From Symbiodinium natans (lineage: Eukaryota; Sar; Dinophyceae; Suessiales; Symbiodiniaceae): a stretch of 20,000 nucleotides of DNA. The notes beneath the pieces were generated by a model. It did no database searches, had not been told where the DNA came from, and worked only from the letters and a program-made list of their open reading frames with translations. Positions within the stretch are counted from its first letter, which is position 1; each line of letters opens with the position of its first letter. Below, one piece after another: positions 8,956 through 16,934 of the stretch. Both the position numbers and the translations under genes were made by a program. The stretch spans positions 1 through 20,000 of the forward strand of contig CAJNDS010001018.1 in the NCBI GenBank assembly GCA_905221605.1. The letters run 5' to 3'.

Positions 8956-9099
8956 CGAGTCTCTTTCGGACGGCGAGAAGGTCACGAAGAGCGGAGTCCC
9001 GTAGCAAATTCGATTGGCGTGAGTTTCTTGTCTCATGATGCTTCTGACGTCGTGGGTGCCCGGAATGTTGCGGCAGCGCGCCGTGCAATTGTCCAGCAC
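8956..9099 (-). CDS. Helitron-like protein, short Rep exon (48 codons)
   Basis: Too short for most open-frame searches, but clearly coding by similarity: VLDNCTARCRNIPGTHDVRS followed by IMRQETHANRICYG and TPLFVTFSPSERDS. IPGTxxVRxxMRxE and the YGTPLFVTFSPSE motif are the start of the Helitron_like_N Rep domain (first conserved Rep motif). It is bounded by TTGCAG|GTGC upstream and TCG|GCATCT downstream, both in phase 0 with its neighbours. It lies out of frame with the long upstream reading frame, which shows that the upstream boundary is a genuine intron. Confidence 0.82.
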
Positions 9100-9276
9100 C
9101 TGCAATGTGTGGCTTTAAACGAGTGGGGGAACATGTGCTCGTGGTTCCTTGCACGGGAGACATTCAATAGAGAAAGAGAAAGAGGGAAGCAGTGATAGAG
9201 ACGGAGAAGGAGAGAGACAAAGAAAGAGGGAGCGAGAGAGAGCGAGATAGAGAAAGAGAGAGAGTGAGAGAAACAC

Positions 9277-9314
<38 letters not shown>

Positions 9315-9395
9315 GACAGAGACAGAGAGAGAGGGAGGAAAAGACAGGAGAGAGAGAGAGAGAGAGGAGACACGGACGTGTGACGAGGAGCGGGC
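9100..9395 (-). other. intron with long (CT)n/(GA)n tract
   Basis: The upstream frame runs on through a Ser/Leu-rich translation of a pyrimidine tract (9166-9374) that is not protein-like, and ends in another frame at 9033. Splicing AAGAAG|GCCCGC (9395) to TTGCAG|GTGC (9100) gives GLSEAAKK-VLDNCTARCRNIPGT, which fits Rep relatives. A GT donor at 9377 (CAC|GTCCGT) would also keep phase 0 and add six residues. The length is 296 nt with the GC donor or 278 nt with the GT donor. Confidence 0.75.
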
Positions 9396-12300
9396 CTTCT
9401 TTGCGGCTTCGGACAAGCCGATGCTGTACTTGACCTTGCTCAGGTCACCTTTGACGGGTTTGATCTGGTTGCTGAGGTCCATGTACTTGCCGTGATGGAG
9501 TGCGTCTTGTATTTCGTGTATCCCGTGAAGTATTTCGAGATTGCTGAATTTACGGCAGTCCCCTTGTTCGTTGACCGTGGCATACATGAAGGTGTTCTTC
9601 TGTAGGTTCACCATGGTTCGGAAGAGGAAGTTCCAGGTGGTGAAGCCGAACGTCCAATCTCGTCGAAACTGCGTTTCGGCACGACGTAACATGGCTGCCG
9701 CCCAGGCATGAACCTGGACGGACGGTGCGTTGGGGTCTCGACTGCGTCTGTTTGTGACGCTCTTCTCGTCGCGGTCGTCTTCTGCTTTTCGTGTTCGGGT
9801 GTCTTGCACGTCGGGGCATGCCGTGGCGTGGCTGAAGCAGAAGCAGAAAGCGGTGGCGAAGTACATGGGCTGAAATTGGTCGATGAGCTGATTGCCCGTC
9901 CTGACTTCGAGAGTGTCCGTTTTCTTGCGGGGCTGGGTCGTGAGTTGTTCTCGGAGATTGTTCAAGGCCGCGACGGCGACCGCGTTCTGATTTTCTCGTT
10001 CTTCGCTTCGCCCTTCGGCCAAGATGCCCTGCGCGCGTTGGCTGGCAAATATTTCGCCGGCTTTGTGCATGTCTTCGTGGGGGTGGTCCACGGGCGTTGC
10101 GGCTTTCTGTGGCTGCAGCTTTCCCCAGTCGTCGCTGTCTTGCATGGTTTCGATTACTTTTAAGACTTCCGGTGGGATGCCCTCTTCAGGGAGGTTGCTG
10201 GCCGCCCTTCGCACGGTTTCTGCTTGTATCTTCTGGAAAGCTGGATGGCCCGACTTTTTCATGTCCAGGATCAGTTGTATGACAACCTCTCGGCGCACGG
10301 TGGCCTGGTGAATGAGCGTCTTCAATTCGGAGGCAGTCGTCTTGCGCGTTTTGTTCGTTTTCAGAAGGACCCTCACGATTTCTCCCAGCTGCTGTCCTGC
10401 GCGTGGTAGTTGCGGCGGACCTTCTTCGGCGTTCAGGGCGTCTTTGAGGTTTGCGAGCAGTTCTTCCCAGGGCATCGGGAACGTGAGCGCGTTTCCTCTT
10501 GCTCCTAGTCGATGGAGTGCAGAGTGGGCCTTTGCGTCCAGGGCTGCTGTGGTTCCTTTTTCTTCTTCTCCGTATCGCGCTTCCATGGAGAAGCAGATCA
10601 GGGTGGTTACGCAGGGGCTGGCACAGATCATTTCCATTACTGTTACGTTTTCTTTGTAGAGCCGCTCTGGGGCGAATCCCGTCCACATGTCGTTGCACAA
10701 ACTCAGGGGCGGCAGCCGTCCCTTTCTCAGGTGCTGGACGCAATCTTTGCACAGCGGCACCTCGCACTTCTCGCATAGTGTGCGCAGGTTGGGGTGCTCT
10801 GGATGGGCGGTGCATCGGTGATCTTCTGGGCAACAGAGTGCAGCGCCGTGACCAGGGATGTCCACTTGCCAGTCCTGGAAATCTGTGAGTGAGCTGAGCT
10901 TGATGTCTCCGACCAGGGTGTCGTAGGTGTCGAGGTACTTCTGCAGGCTGAGAATCTTGTAGAGATTCCTCGTTCTTGCTTCTGTTTTTTCCTTTGAATC
11001 CAAGGGTTCGAGGATGGGGTACCAGTCGATGCTGTTGGCTTCGTTTATCTCTTCCACACGTGTGTGGATGCATGCGCAGCTGAAGCAGATGAGCGCCTCG
11101 ATTCTGTCCTTGGTCATGGCATGCGTGAAGCTTGTGAGTGCTGAACGGTCTCGGGAGCAGCCGGCCGGAGGGGCTTGCCTGCGGCAGACGGTGGCGACGG
11201 CCTCGTTGTAGATGCTCCTCGTGATGTCTTTGGGCTTTGGTTTTGGCATGTGCTCCATTGCGGGCTTCAACTTCTCGTAGTGTGTTTCCTGCGCAGGGAT
11301 CCCCTGTATATGTATTGGTGCATGTGCGCTATTCATATGCGCATGTATGTGTGTGTGTGTTGTTCGGATCGCGACAGCCTCGACGTGGCGATGCAGATCT
11401 TCTTCGCTTCCGCTGCTCGTCGTCCAATTGCATCCTTTGAATGCACAAAATACTCGTGGCCAGGCTTCTCCTTTGTCTATGTCCTGTCTGCATTTTCCTG
11501 GCGGTATGAGTGGGTCGTCACGCAGCTCTTCCGAAGCCAGGTGACGGATGGCGTCTTCGAGGAGGCGTCGTGGGTGCATCAGGTTTGGGGCGACCTCGAC
11601 TTTGCTGAGTTCTTGCAGGATGCTTGGTTGTGGCGTCACCTTGACTTCTGTCGGCTCCTGCTCTGTTGTTGTTTGCTGCTGGTTCGTTTTGCAGCAGAAT
11701 CTGATCTTTGATTTGGCTGTGGCCTTCGGTTTTGTGGCGACTTCTGCTTGGTTGGTTTTGTGTTTTTTGTGCGGTCTGGGCTGTGCTGACGTTGGCGGTG
11801 GTGGGGGTGGTGGTGTGTCAGCCGTCGCAGGCGATTCGTCCGGTGATGGTGTTGGTGGTGGCATTGGTGGTGGTGGTAGCGGCGGCGGCGGCGATTGTGG
11901 CTGTGGCTCGGATGCTTCTGGATGCTCGCTGGATTGTCGGTCTGTGATGGATGTCGCTTGTGCATGGAAGGGCTGGTGATGCGGAGCATGGGGTATCAAG
12001 AGGTCGTAGTGATCCTTTCCGTTGTACCAGAGGTGGATGTCGTCGAAGTTTTGCGGAGGAAGGTTTGGGAGCACGTCTTCGTGGGTTCTTTCCATGGAAT
12101 GTATGAGGCTGTCTTCGTCGGGCCAGTGAACCCATACACGTCGCTGTTCCATGAGAGTGAAGGCCACAATGGCTGTGTCGCCACCCCAGTTGTACTGGCT
12201 TGCTCGAAGGTATTCTGATTCCTGTAGCCACGTGTCTTCATAGTGTTCTTGTTCGGGTGCTGCCTGCTCCAGGAAATCGATGATTTTTTCTCGCAGGTTT

Positions 12301-12644
12301 GCCCCGGTGGTGTCGCTGGAGTATGCCAACGCATGGAAGAGGCAGTTGCCGTCGCCTGTCATTTTCACGAGGCGCAGTTGGTCTTCGAAGTACTCCTGAA
12401 CTGCAATCTGTTCAGGCTGATCGATTGCAGCACGGGGTTGGATATTGCGGCACTGAGGACGGGGAGGGGGTATGGGGGAGCTTGCCTTTATGAGCATGTC
12501 GACGTCGATCTCTTTCGTGGATGTCATGCTCGTGGCTCCACCTCCTCTGCGTCTCGGTTGCTTTTCCTGGTCGGAACAGTCTTCTGTGTCAAAGGAAAGA
12601 AGCGATGTGCATGATCTATGTTGCGCATTTAACTGTTCTGTCAA
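9396..12644 (-). CDS. Helitron-like protein, N-terminal region: OTU protease, zinc modules and start of Rep
   Basis: About 1,050 codons once the 90-nt intron at 11289-11378 is removed. Residues about 85-215 are an OTU-family cysteine protease (probable deubiquitinase): TGDGNCLFHALAY with catalytic Cys codon 12344-12342 and Asp two residues before it in DGNC, and KDHYDLLI with catalytic His codon 12011-12009. Next come a Pro-rich linker (about 225-290), a C2H2-like finger (FCAFKGCNWTTSSG then LHRHVE) and a Cys-rich module (LCEKCEVPLCKDC then LPPLSLCNDMWTG). From about residue 910 the Helitron_like_N Rep domain starts (RTGNQLIDQFQPMYFATAF). The first codon at 12644 is TTG, so the real start is a later ATG (ATGACATCCACC near 12527, MTSTKEIDVD) or an upstream exon. 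Confidence 0.87.
11289..11378 (-). other. intron with (CA)n tract, 87-90 nt
   Basis: The open frame continues but encodes THTHIHAHMNSAHAPIHIQ, a low-complexity insertion between LHRHVE and ETHYEKLKP. Boundaries GAG|GCTGTC (11378; GT alternative GCT|GTCGCG at 11375) and TGCGCAG|GAAAC (11289) restore a continuous sequence. Either choice leaves an intron divisible by three. The acceptor is AG followed by G, like the other introns. Confidence 0.65.
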
Positions 12645-12649
12645 GCAGT

Positions 12650-12710
12650 CGTATGCAGTCTCTTTGATATATAAATGTATCTATATATATATATGTATAA
12701 ACTATATCGT
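12650..12710. repeat. (TA)n-rich stretch 5' of the OTU exon
   Basis: ATATATAAATGTATC followed by TATATATATATATGTATAAA lies between the OTU-encoding exon and a possible upstream exon on the minus strand. It may be intronic simple repeat, in line with the other introns of this gene, or part of the promoter region. The minus strand reads TATATCAAAGAG just ahead of the exon, but a TATA-box assignment is not supported because dinoflagellate promoters generally lack one. Confidence 0.5.
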
Positions 12711-13013
12711 CTGCCAGGCGGCGCTAGAACTAATGTTCTGGAGCTCAGGCAGCTTCTTTGTGGCGATTCTCAGGAGGCCGTGTTTTGCGAGGCGATAGTA
12801 GAGGTCCATCTGCCTGTGGTATCTGAACGAGAATATCTGTCCCGTGTCCTGCTTGAACCGAAATTTCTGCTGGTGGACGCGTCTCTCGTTCATGGTGAGC
12901 TGCTCCTTCTTCACCAGTGCCAAGCTCCGTGGAGTGATGGTGAGAACTTCGACGCGTTGGGCTTGCGTTAGCTCTTTTTCGAAGTTGACGCTCTTCTTCT
13001 GGAACGGCGTGTC
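12711..13013 (-). CDS. possible 5' exon of the Helitron-like gene, unrecognised
   Basis: Minus-strand open segment reading DTPFQKKSVNFEKELTQAQR from 13013, then VEVLTITPRSLALVKKEQL and FRYHRQMDLYYRLAKHGLL. The composition is protein-like and charged. It opens immediately after an acceptor-like TCTGACAG|GACACG, again AG followed by G, in keeping with the introns downstream. The frame ends in a TAG near 12702 within the AT-rich tract. It could be an upstream exon of the same gene or of a separate gene; I recognise no domain. Confidence 0.4.
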
Positions 13014-13500
13014 CTGTCAGACTTTTTGCAGGACAAGCTGTAAGGGGGATGTATAGGGGGGGAGGAACAGGTGTCGAGGGGTGTCTGGAAGCTCACCGAC
13101 TTCGGCCTGTCTGCTCTGTCCATTTAGCCGCGCCGGACCCATCGCTGTTCGATTTTGATGGTCCAAGAGATGGCTATTGTCAGCAGTCAGGTTTGATTTA
13201 TGCGTGTACAGGTTGCATGGTCTAGTGCTTTGCCGGAGAAGCGTGAAGGTGTGCAAACTGAATTCGGTCCTGTTGGTTGGTTGTCGTGCTGCTATGATGT
13301 GCCCGTCTGGTCTGCGAGATGTCTGGAAATGGGATTGGTTCGGAACTCTGCGAAGTATCAAGAGACGATTGCAGAGCGGAGCTCGATCCAATGGGATGGC
13401 TGCGGGTGCTGTGTGCGTGGAGCTGACTTTCTGCCACTCATCATGGGGGCATCTGAGAAGAAGAATCTGGAGAGGGTAGGACGGCGCCTAGTTTGTTTGC
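13014..13500. other. unassigned sequence upstream of the Helitron-like gene
   Basis: Mixed-composition, non-repetitive DNA. Overlapping open frames of 60-160 codons occur on both strands (for example plus 13177-13479 and minus 13017-13391), and none has a recognisable domain. If the Helitron 5' end lies on this side it should be within or beyond this stretch, but no convincing terminus was identified. Confidence 0.4.
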
Positions 13501-13504
13501 CTTT

Positions 13505-14050
13505 TCCTAAGTTTTCGTCCCCCCCTCCCCCCCCCCCCCCTCCTCCCCCCACCCAGATGCCCCCTTCCCAGATGCCCCCGGGCCTCCAAAACAGGCGCGG
13601 TCATTCGGGAACTTATTCTTTGGTCCAGGGCTTCAAAATGGGCGCGGTCATTCGGGAACTTATTCGTTTGGAGCCATCTTCCTAGATGCCTATGAGCTTC
13701 AGGCCTCCGAGGCGGTCGCAGGGGCACCAATTCGATCTCTCTCAAACGCCCCCCTTCCCGCAAAAAAGACTTTAAAAAATGAAATGTTCAGAAAATGTGC
13801 CCCCTGATGCCCCCGTCCCAGATGCCCCCTTCCCAGACGCACCCCTCCCAGATGGTCCCCCCTTCCCACATGCTTTCGAAAAAACCGGAAAATTTGAATA
13901 ATGAAATAAAACGCCCTCTCCAGATGCCCGCCCCAGACGCCCCCGTCTCAGATGCCCCCCTCCCAGATTGCCCCCCTCCCAGATTGCCCCCGCCCCAGAC
14001 GGCCCCTCTCAGATGCCCCCCTCCCAGATGCCCCCGTTCCCACATGCTCG
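13505..14050. repeat. degenerate CCCAGATGCCCC tandem repeat region
   Basis: After a poly-C/T run (13519-13552), the motif CCCAGATGCCCCC recurs many times with variants (CAGACGCCCC, CAGATTGCCC, CAGATGGTCC), concentrated at 13553-13580 and 13799-14046. Between them is a 47-bp direct duplication (13595-13618 and 13642-13665 both read GCGCGGTCATTCGGGAACTT). Phrases CCCACATGCT recur at 13867 and 14040. Open frames here encode PDAP/SQMP low-complexity peptides and are not called as genes. Confidence 0.75.
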
Positions 14051-14860
14051 AACCTGCTCAGGGTGACTTGTTCGGAAGAACGCGCAAAAACTCAAACAAG
14101 TTGTGGACTTCCATTTTCATTGAGCGCCCCTCACTGTCGACGGTCGGTGAGAAACATCTGCAGCCCAGATTGCGTCAGTACCTTGGCTTCAAGTGTCAGT
14201 TTGCGTTCCTACCGCGTGCGCTCATCCGCGAAGGTCAAGCATCGGAGAGATTGAGAGAGTGTGGCAAGTCGGTCCTTCTCGAAGCCCGCAAAGGCTTGGC
14301 TCGGCTTGCTTGGTGCCTGAGCTCGGGGCGGAGAGTCTGATTTGCTGAACTGTTCGGGGTGTCCGGGCATGATTTACCTACCGGGTTGCAACTTTTCGCA
14401 GCTGTCACTCGGAACAGGAACAAGAGAAAGCTGAGCTCGCGACTGTCTGGCCAAGGATTCTGACGGATGAACACTCCTTAGTTCAGACAGCAATGCACAG
14501 GCAAGAGACATGTCATGGAAACTCAGCATCGCTGACATGTGCTCTGTGAGGTTCGGGCTCGGGGGGAGCTTCGGCGGCGAGTCCGATGTGTTTGGTTGAA
14601 ATGGAGAGGTCCAAAAAGGGCCTGACTTTCGAGGTTGAAATGAAGGTCCACAAAAGCGAGGCTGGCGTCTCTCATATGTGGCACTGACACGGTTACAGTG
14701 AAGGCGTGCAGAGCACAGCCGAGTGAAGCAATTGCTGCATCAGTAATGCAGCGCATGCTTAGAGAAATTGCCGTGTCGCGCGAGGCGCGGCCTGATGAGT
14801 AAAGTGAGATCTGCGCGTGAGCGCAGTTCTCACAAGACGCGTTTACTAGAGGCCTGAAGG
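14051..14860. other. unique-looking sequence, no recognised gene
   Basis: No repeats are obvious. The tail of a plus-strand frame ending at 14340 (LLEARKGLARLAWCL at its end) and a minus-strand frame at 14523-14870 have amino-acid composition compatible with protein, but neither shows a domain. There is no continuity with the Helitron gene and no splice evidence, so neither is called. Confidence 0.4.
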
Positions 14861-15040
14861 TGAGGCTCATTTTTCGATGTCGAGTCGATGGCCTGAAATG
14901 TGAACCCGTTTTTGGAGCTCTGGAAACGCAGGCTCATCTGGGGTCTGAAATCTGGACCTTTTTTTATCCGGAGCTCTGAAATCAGGCTCTTTCAGGTTCG
15001 TGGGGAGTGAGCCTGAAATAGGAACCTTTTTGAGGCTGAT
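14861..15040. repeat. degenerate GCCTGAAATxxGAACC repeats
   Basis: The phrases GGCCTGAAATGTGAACCCGT (about 14890), GGTCTGAAATCTGGACCTTT (about 14943) and AGCCTGAAATAGGAACCTTT (about 15010), each followed by a T-run and then a GGAGCTCT or GAGGCT segment, mark about three diverged copies of a unit of roughly 50-65 bp. No function is evident. Confidence 0.55.
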
Positions 15041-15473
15041 CTCTAAACACGATGGACGCCGGCCCGCAGTCCGTGCCACCTGCCCTCCCAGACAAAGCAG
15101 ATAGGATTGCGATGTCAATGCCCTCGTAGTAACGTGAGAGTTCACGTGTTCCGATTAACGGGCTAAGGAAGACGCCCGCCCCCGTACGGCGCTGACACAC
15201 CAACAGACAATCTAGATTACTGTGTGTCGCCCCCCGCGTAACACCATGTGTTTTGCGGACGGCGGCCGGGGTAAAGCAAAGGTCGCCGTAGAACGGGATC
15301 CCCTGCAGGCAGGTAGAGATGACAAAGTCTCTCAACTCCGACGTGTTTGTAGACCCGCCGAAAACGAGCATGCCGGCAGAGGGGTCGCAATTTGCACCTG
15401 GGTGCCGCCCTCGCCCCCCCCTCCCGGACACTACAGAAAATTTGCCATGTTGTGTGTTTTGCAAGGCTGCCAA
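14982..15473 (-). CDS. hypothetical protein fragment, weak
   Basis: A 163-codon minus-strand frame whose central part has balanced, non-repetitive composition (GMLVFGGSTNTSELRDFVIS, then FYGDLCFTPAAVRK and GVFLSPLIGTRELSRYYEGI). I do not recognise the family. The first 30 residues and the last 40 overlap low-complexity and repeat sequence, and no neighbouring exon supports it. It may be a chance open frame in GC-rich DNA or a decayed gene. Confidence 0.2.
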   Translation of the reverse strand: MAALQNTQHGKFSVVSGRGGRGRHPGANCDPSAGMLVFGGSTNTSELRDFVISTCLQGIPFYGDLCFTPAAVRKTHGVTRGATHSNLDCLLVCQRRTGAGVFLSPLIGTRELSRYYEGIDIAILSALSGRAGGTDCGPASIVFRDQPQKGSYFRLTPHEPERA

Positions 15474-15524
15474 ACTAGGGAAAATACCTATGTTTTTGGA
15501 CTAAATTGGGATTTTGTGAAGAAT

Positions 15525-15622
15525 TTTGTCACCCGGTGACGTTTTTGAGGGGTGGATTTTGTCACCCGGAGGGCTGGATTTTGTCACCCGGAGGGCTGGA
15601 TTTTGTCACCCGGTGACGTTCT
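15525..15622. repeat. 22-bp direct repeat with GTCACCCGGTGAC palindromes
   Basis: The unit GGATTTTGTCACCCGGAGGG plus CT (22 bp) is repeated in tandem at about 15552-15620. The outer copies carry GTCACCCGGTGAC (about 15528 and 15606), a perfect GTCACC/GGTGAC inverted repeat around one base, while inner copies have GTCACCCGGAGGG instead. Possible protein-binding palindrome or terminal structure; function unknown. Confidence 0.7.
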
Positions 15623-15835
15623 TGCGGCCCGGGTGGTGTTGGAGCGCCGTCTGCGTTACAGGGCCCGGGCTTCAAGATTGCCACCGCTTGACAAAATCTG
15701 GGCTTTGTGCTGGGAAAATGCAATGAAAAGCGCAGGTACAGCTGCCAGGCTGGCCGCCCACGCTCTAACGGCTAAGGCGTCGCACTCCGAATCGCAAGGC
15801 CCGAGCTCCAATCCCCCCTGCGTTTTGTCCCACAA
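15623..15835. other. spacer containing a tRNA-Arg-like fragment
   Basis: About 15760-15830 reads CGCTCTAACGGCTAAGGC, then an anticodon-loop-like CTCCGAA and a B-box-like AGCTCCAATCCC, resembling the D arm, CCG anticodon loop and T arm of a tRNA-Arg. The anticodon stem mismatches and no acceptor stem pairs, so a functional tRNA is not supported. A decayed tRNA or a tRNA-derived SINE head is the likely reading. Confidence 0.3.
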
Positions 15836-16182
15836 AATCCCCCGCCTCCCCGCACTCCCCTCCCCCCCCACTCCCCCACTCCCCCCACTCCCCCCACTCC
15901 CCCCACTCACTCCCCCCACTCCCCCCACTCCCCCCCACTCTCCCCCACTCCCCCCACTCCCCCCAATCCCCCCACTCACTCCCCCCCTCACTCCCCCACT
16001 CACTGCCCCCCACTCCCCCCACTCCCCCCCTTCCGACCCCCCCCCCACTCCCCCCACTCCCCCACTCCCCCCACTCCCCACTCCCCCCCACTCCCCCACT
16101 CCCCCCCCCCCTCCCCCCATCCCCCCCCCCCCCCACTCCCCCCACTCCCCCACTCCCCCCACTCCCCCCACCTCCCACTCTT
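15836..16182. repeat. C-rich satellite (CCCCCCACT)n, irregular
   Basis: Runs of ACTCCCCCC with unit length varying between 8 and 10 bases, interrupted by short poly-C (for example 16109-16135). This is the same family as the blocks at 255-605 and 17105-17440 but less regular. It encodes only Pro/Ser/His-rich peptide on this strand and Gly/Trp/Glu-rich peptide on the other. Confidence 0.9.
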
Positions 16183-16425
16183 GCGAATGATAAGCAATCG
16201 GAGGGGCCCTTTCCGAATGATGACCAAATAAGGTTCCGAATGAGAACCAAATAAGGTTCGGAGAGGCCCTTACCGAATGATAACCAAATAAGGTTCGGAG
16301 GGGCCCTTTCCGAATGATATCCAAATAAGGTTCGGAGGGGCCCTTTCCGAATAATAGCCAAACAAGGCCCGGGAGGGGGCCCTTTCCGAATGATAAGCAA
16401 ACAAAGTCCGGAAAATTGTTTTCCG
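16183..16425. repeat. 37-bp tandem repeat with TTCGGAGGGGCCC core
   Basis: About six copies of CCGAATGATAACCAAATAAG then GTTCGGAGGGGCCCTTT, with a clear 37-bp spacing between successive CCGAATGAT starts in the middle copies. GGGGCCC gives each unit a small GC palindrome flanked by TTCGGA and TTTCCGAA, so neighbouring units can form a stem. The last copy runs into C-rich satellite. Confidence 0.8.
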
Positions 16426-16545
16426 AACCCCCCACTCCCCACACTCTCCCCACTCCCCCCACTCCCCCACCACTCCTCCCAGCCTCCTCACTCCCCACCC
16501 CCAACTCCACCCGCACCCCCACGTATTTTTTTGGGTTGTCTTGGG
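16426..16545. repeat. short C-rich satellite block
   Basis: ACTCCCC-type low-complexity sequence between the 37-bp repeat and the duplicated block; the same family as the other C-rich blocks, with less regular units. Confidence 0.75.
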
Positions 16546-16562
16546 TTCCAAGCACCTGTCCC

Positions 16563-16915
16563 CAGACCCCCGTTCTCGAGTCGAGAACCTGGGTCTGGAA
16601 ATGACGGTTTTTTGCTGGAGCACCTGCTGTTCCAACCACCCCATCTGGGGCCCCAAAAGTTGGGGTTGGGAATCGTAGTTCGGGGGCGCAAGTTCAGCTT
16701 TCCGGCTCAAAACCCCCCACTCCCCCCACCCCCACTCCAGCTCCACCCACTCCACCCACTCCCCCCCACACACTCCCGCACACCCCCGTTCTCGAGTCGA
16801 AGAACCTGGGTCTGGAAATGACGGTTTTTGCTGGAACACCTGCTGTTCCAACCACCCCATCTGGGGCCCCGAAAGTGGGGGTTGGGAATCGTAGTTCGGG
16901 AACGCAGAAAGTGGC
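16563..16915. repeat. duplicated block of about 130 bp (16563-16695 and 16785-16910)
   Basis: Both copies begin CCCCCGTTCTCGAGTCGA, continue through AACCTGGGTCTGGAAATGAC, TGCTGTTCCAACCACCCCAT and CTGGGGCCCC, and end with TTGGGAATCGTAGTTCGGG. They differ by a few substitutions and single-base indels and are separated by C-rich satellite (about 16705-16780). Each contains the short palindrome TCTCGAGTCGAGA or a one-base variant. A recent direct duplication is likely. Confidence 0.85.
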
Positions 16916-16934
16916 ACTCTTGCTTGGAGTTGGA

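Larger units (their letters stand above)
2892..12644 (-). mobile_element. Helitron-like element: coding core
   Basis: The minus strand carries a contiguous domain series read from 12644 down to about 2892: OTU protease, Cys-rich modules, Helitron-type HUH Rep nuclease, PIF1-family helicase and a zinc-module tail. Rep plus a PIF1-like helicase in one protein is the defining feature of Helitron rolling-circle transposons, and OTU domains are known in some Helitron-like lineages (Helitron2/Helentron type). The coordinates cover the coding core only. The terminal sequences (5' TC, 3' hairpin and CTRR, or offset inverted repeats) were not located. The catalytic residues seen are intact, so autonomy is possible but unproven. 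Confidence 0.85.

Noticed and set aside
9164-9383. Ser/Leu-rich minus-strand peptide and its plus-strand Glu/Arg counterpart
   Set aside because: Both are translations of the (CT)n/(GA)n tract inside the inferred intron.
12650-12710. TATA-box promoter
   Set aside because: The sequence is a simple (TA)n tract; its position could be intronic and there is no independent promoter evidence.
15760-15830. Functional tRNA-Arg gene
   Set aside because: Anticodon stem has three mismatches of five, no acceptor stem pairs and the B box departs from consensus at two positions.
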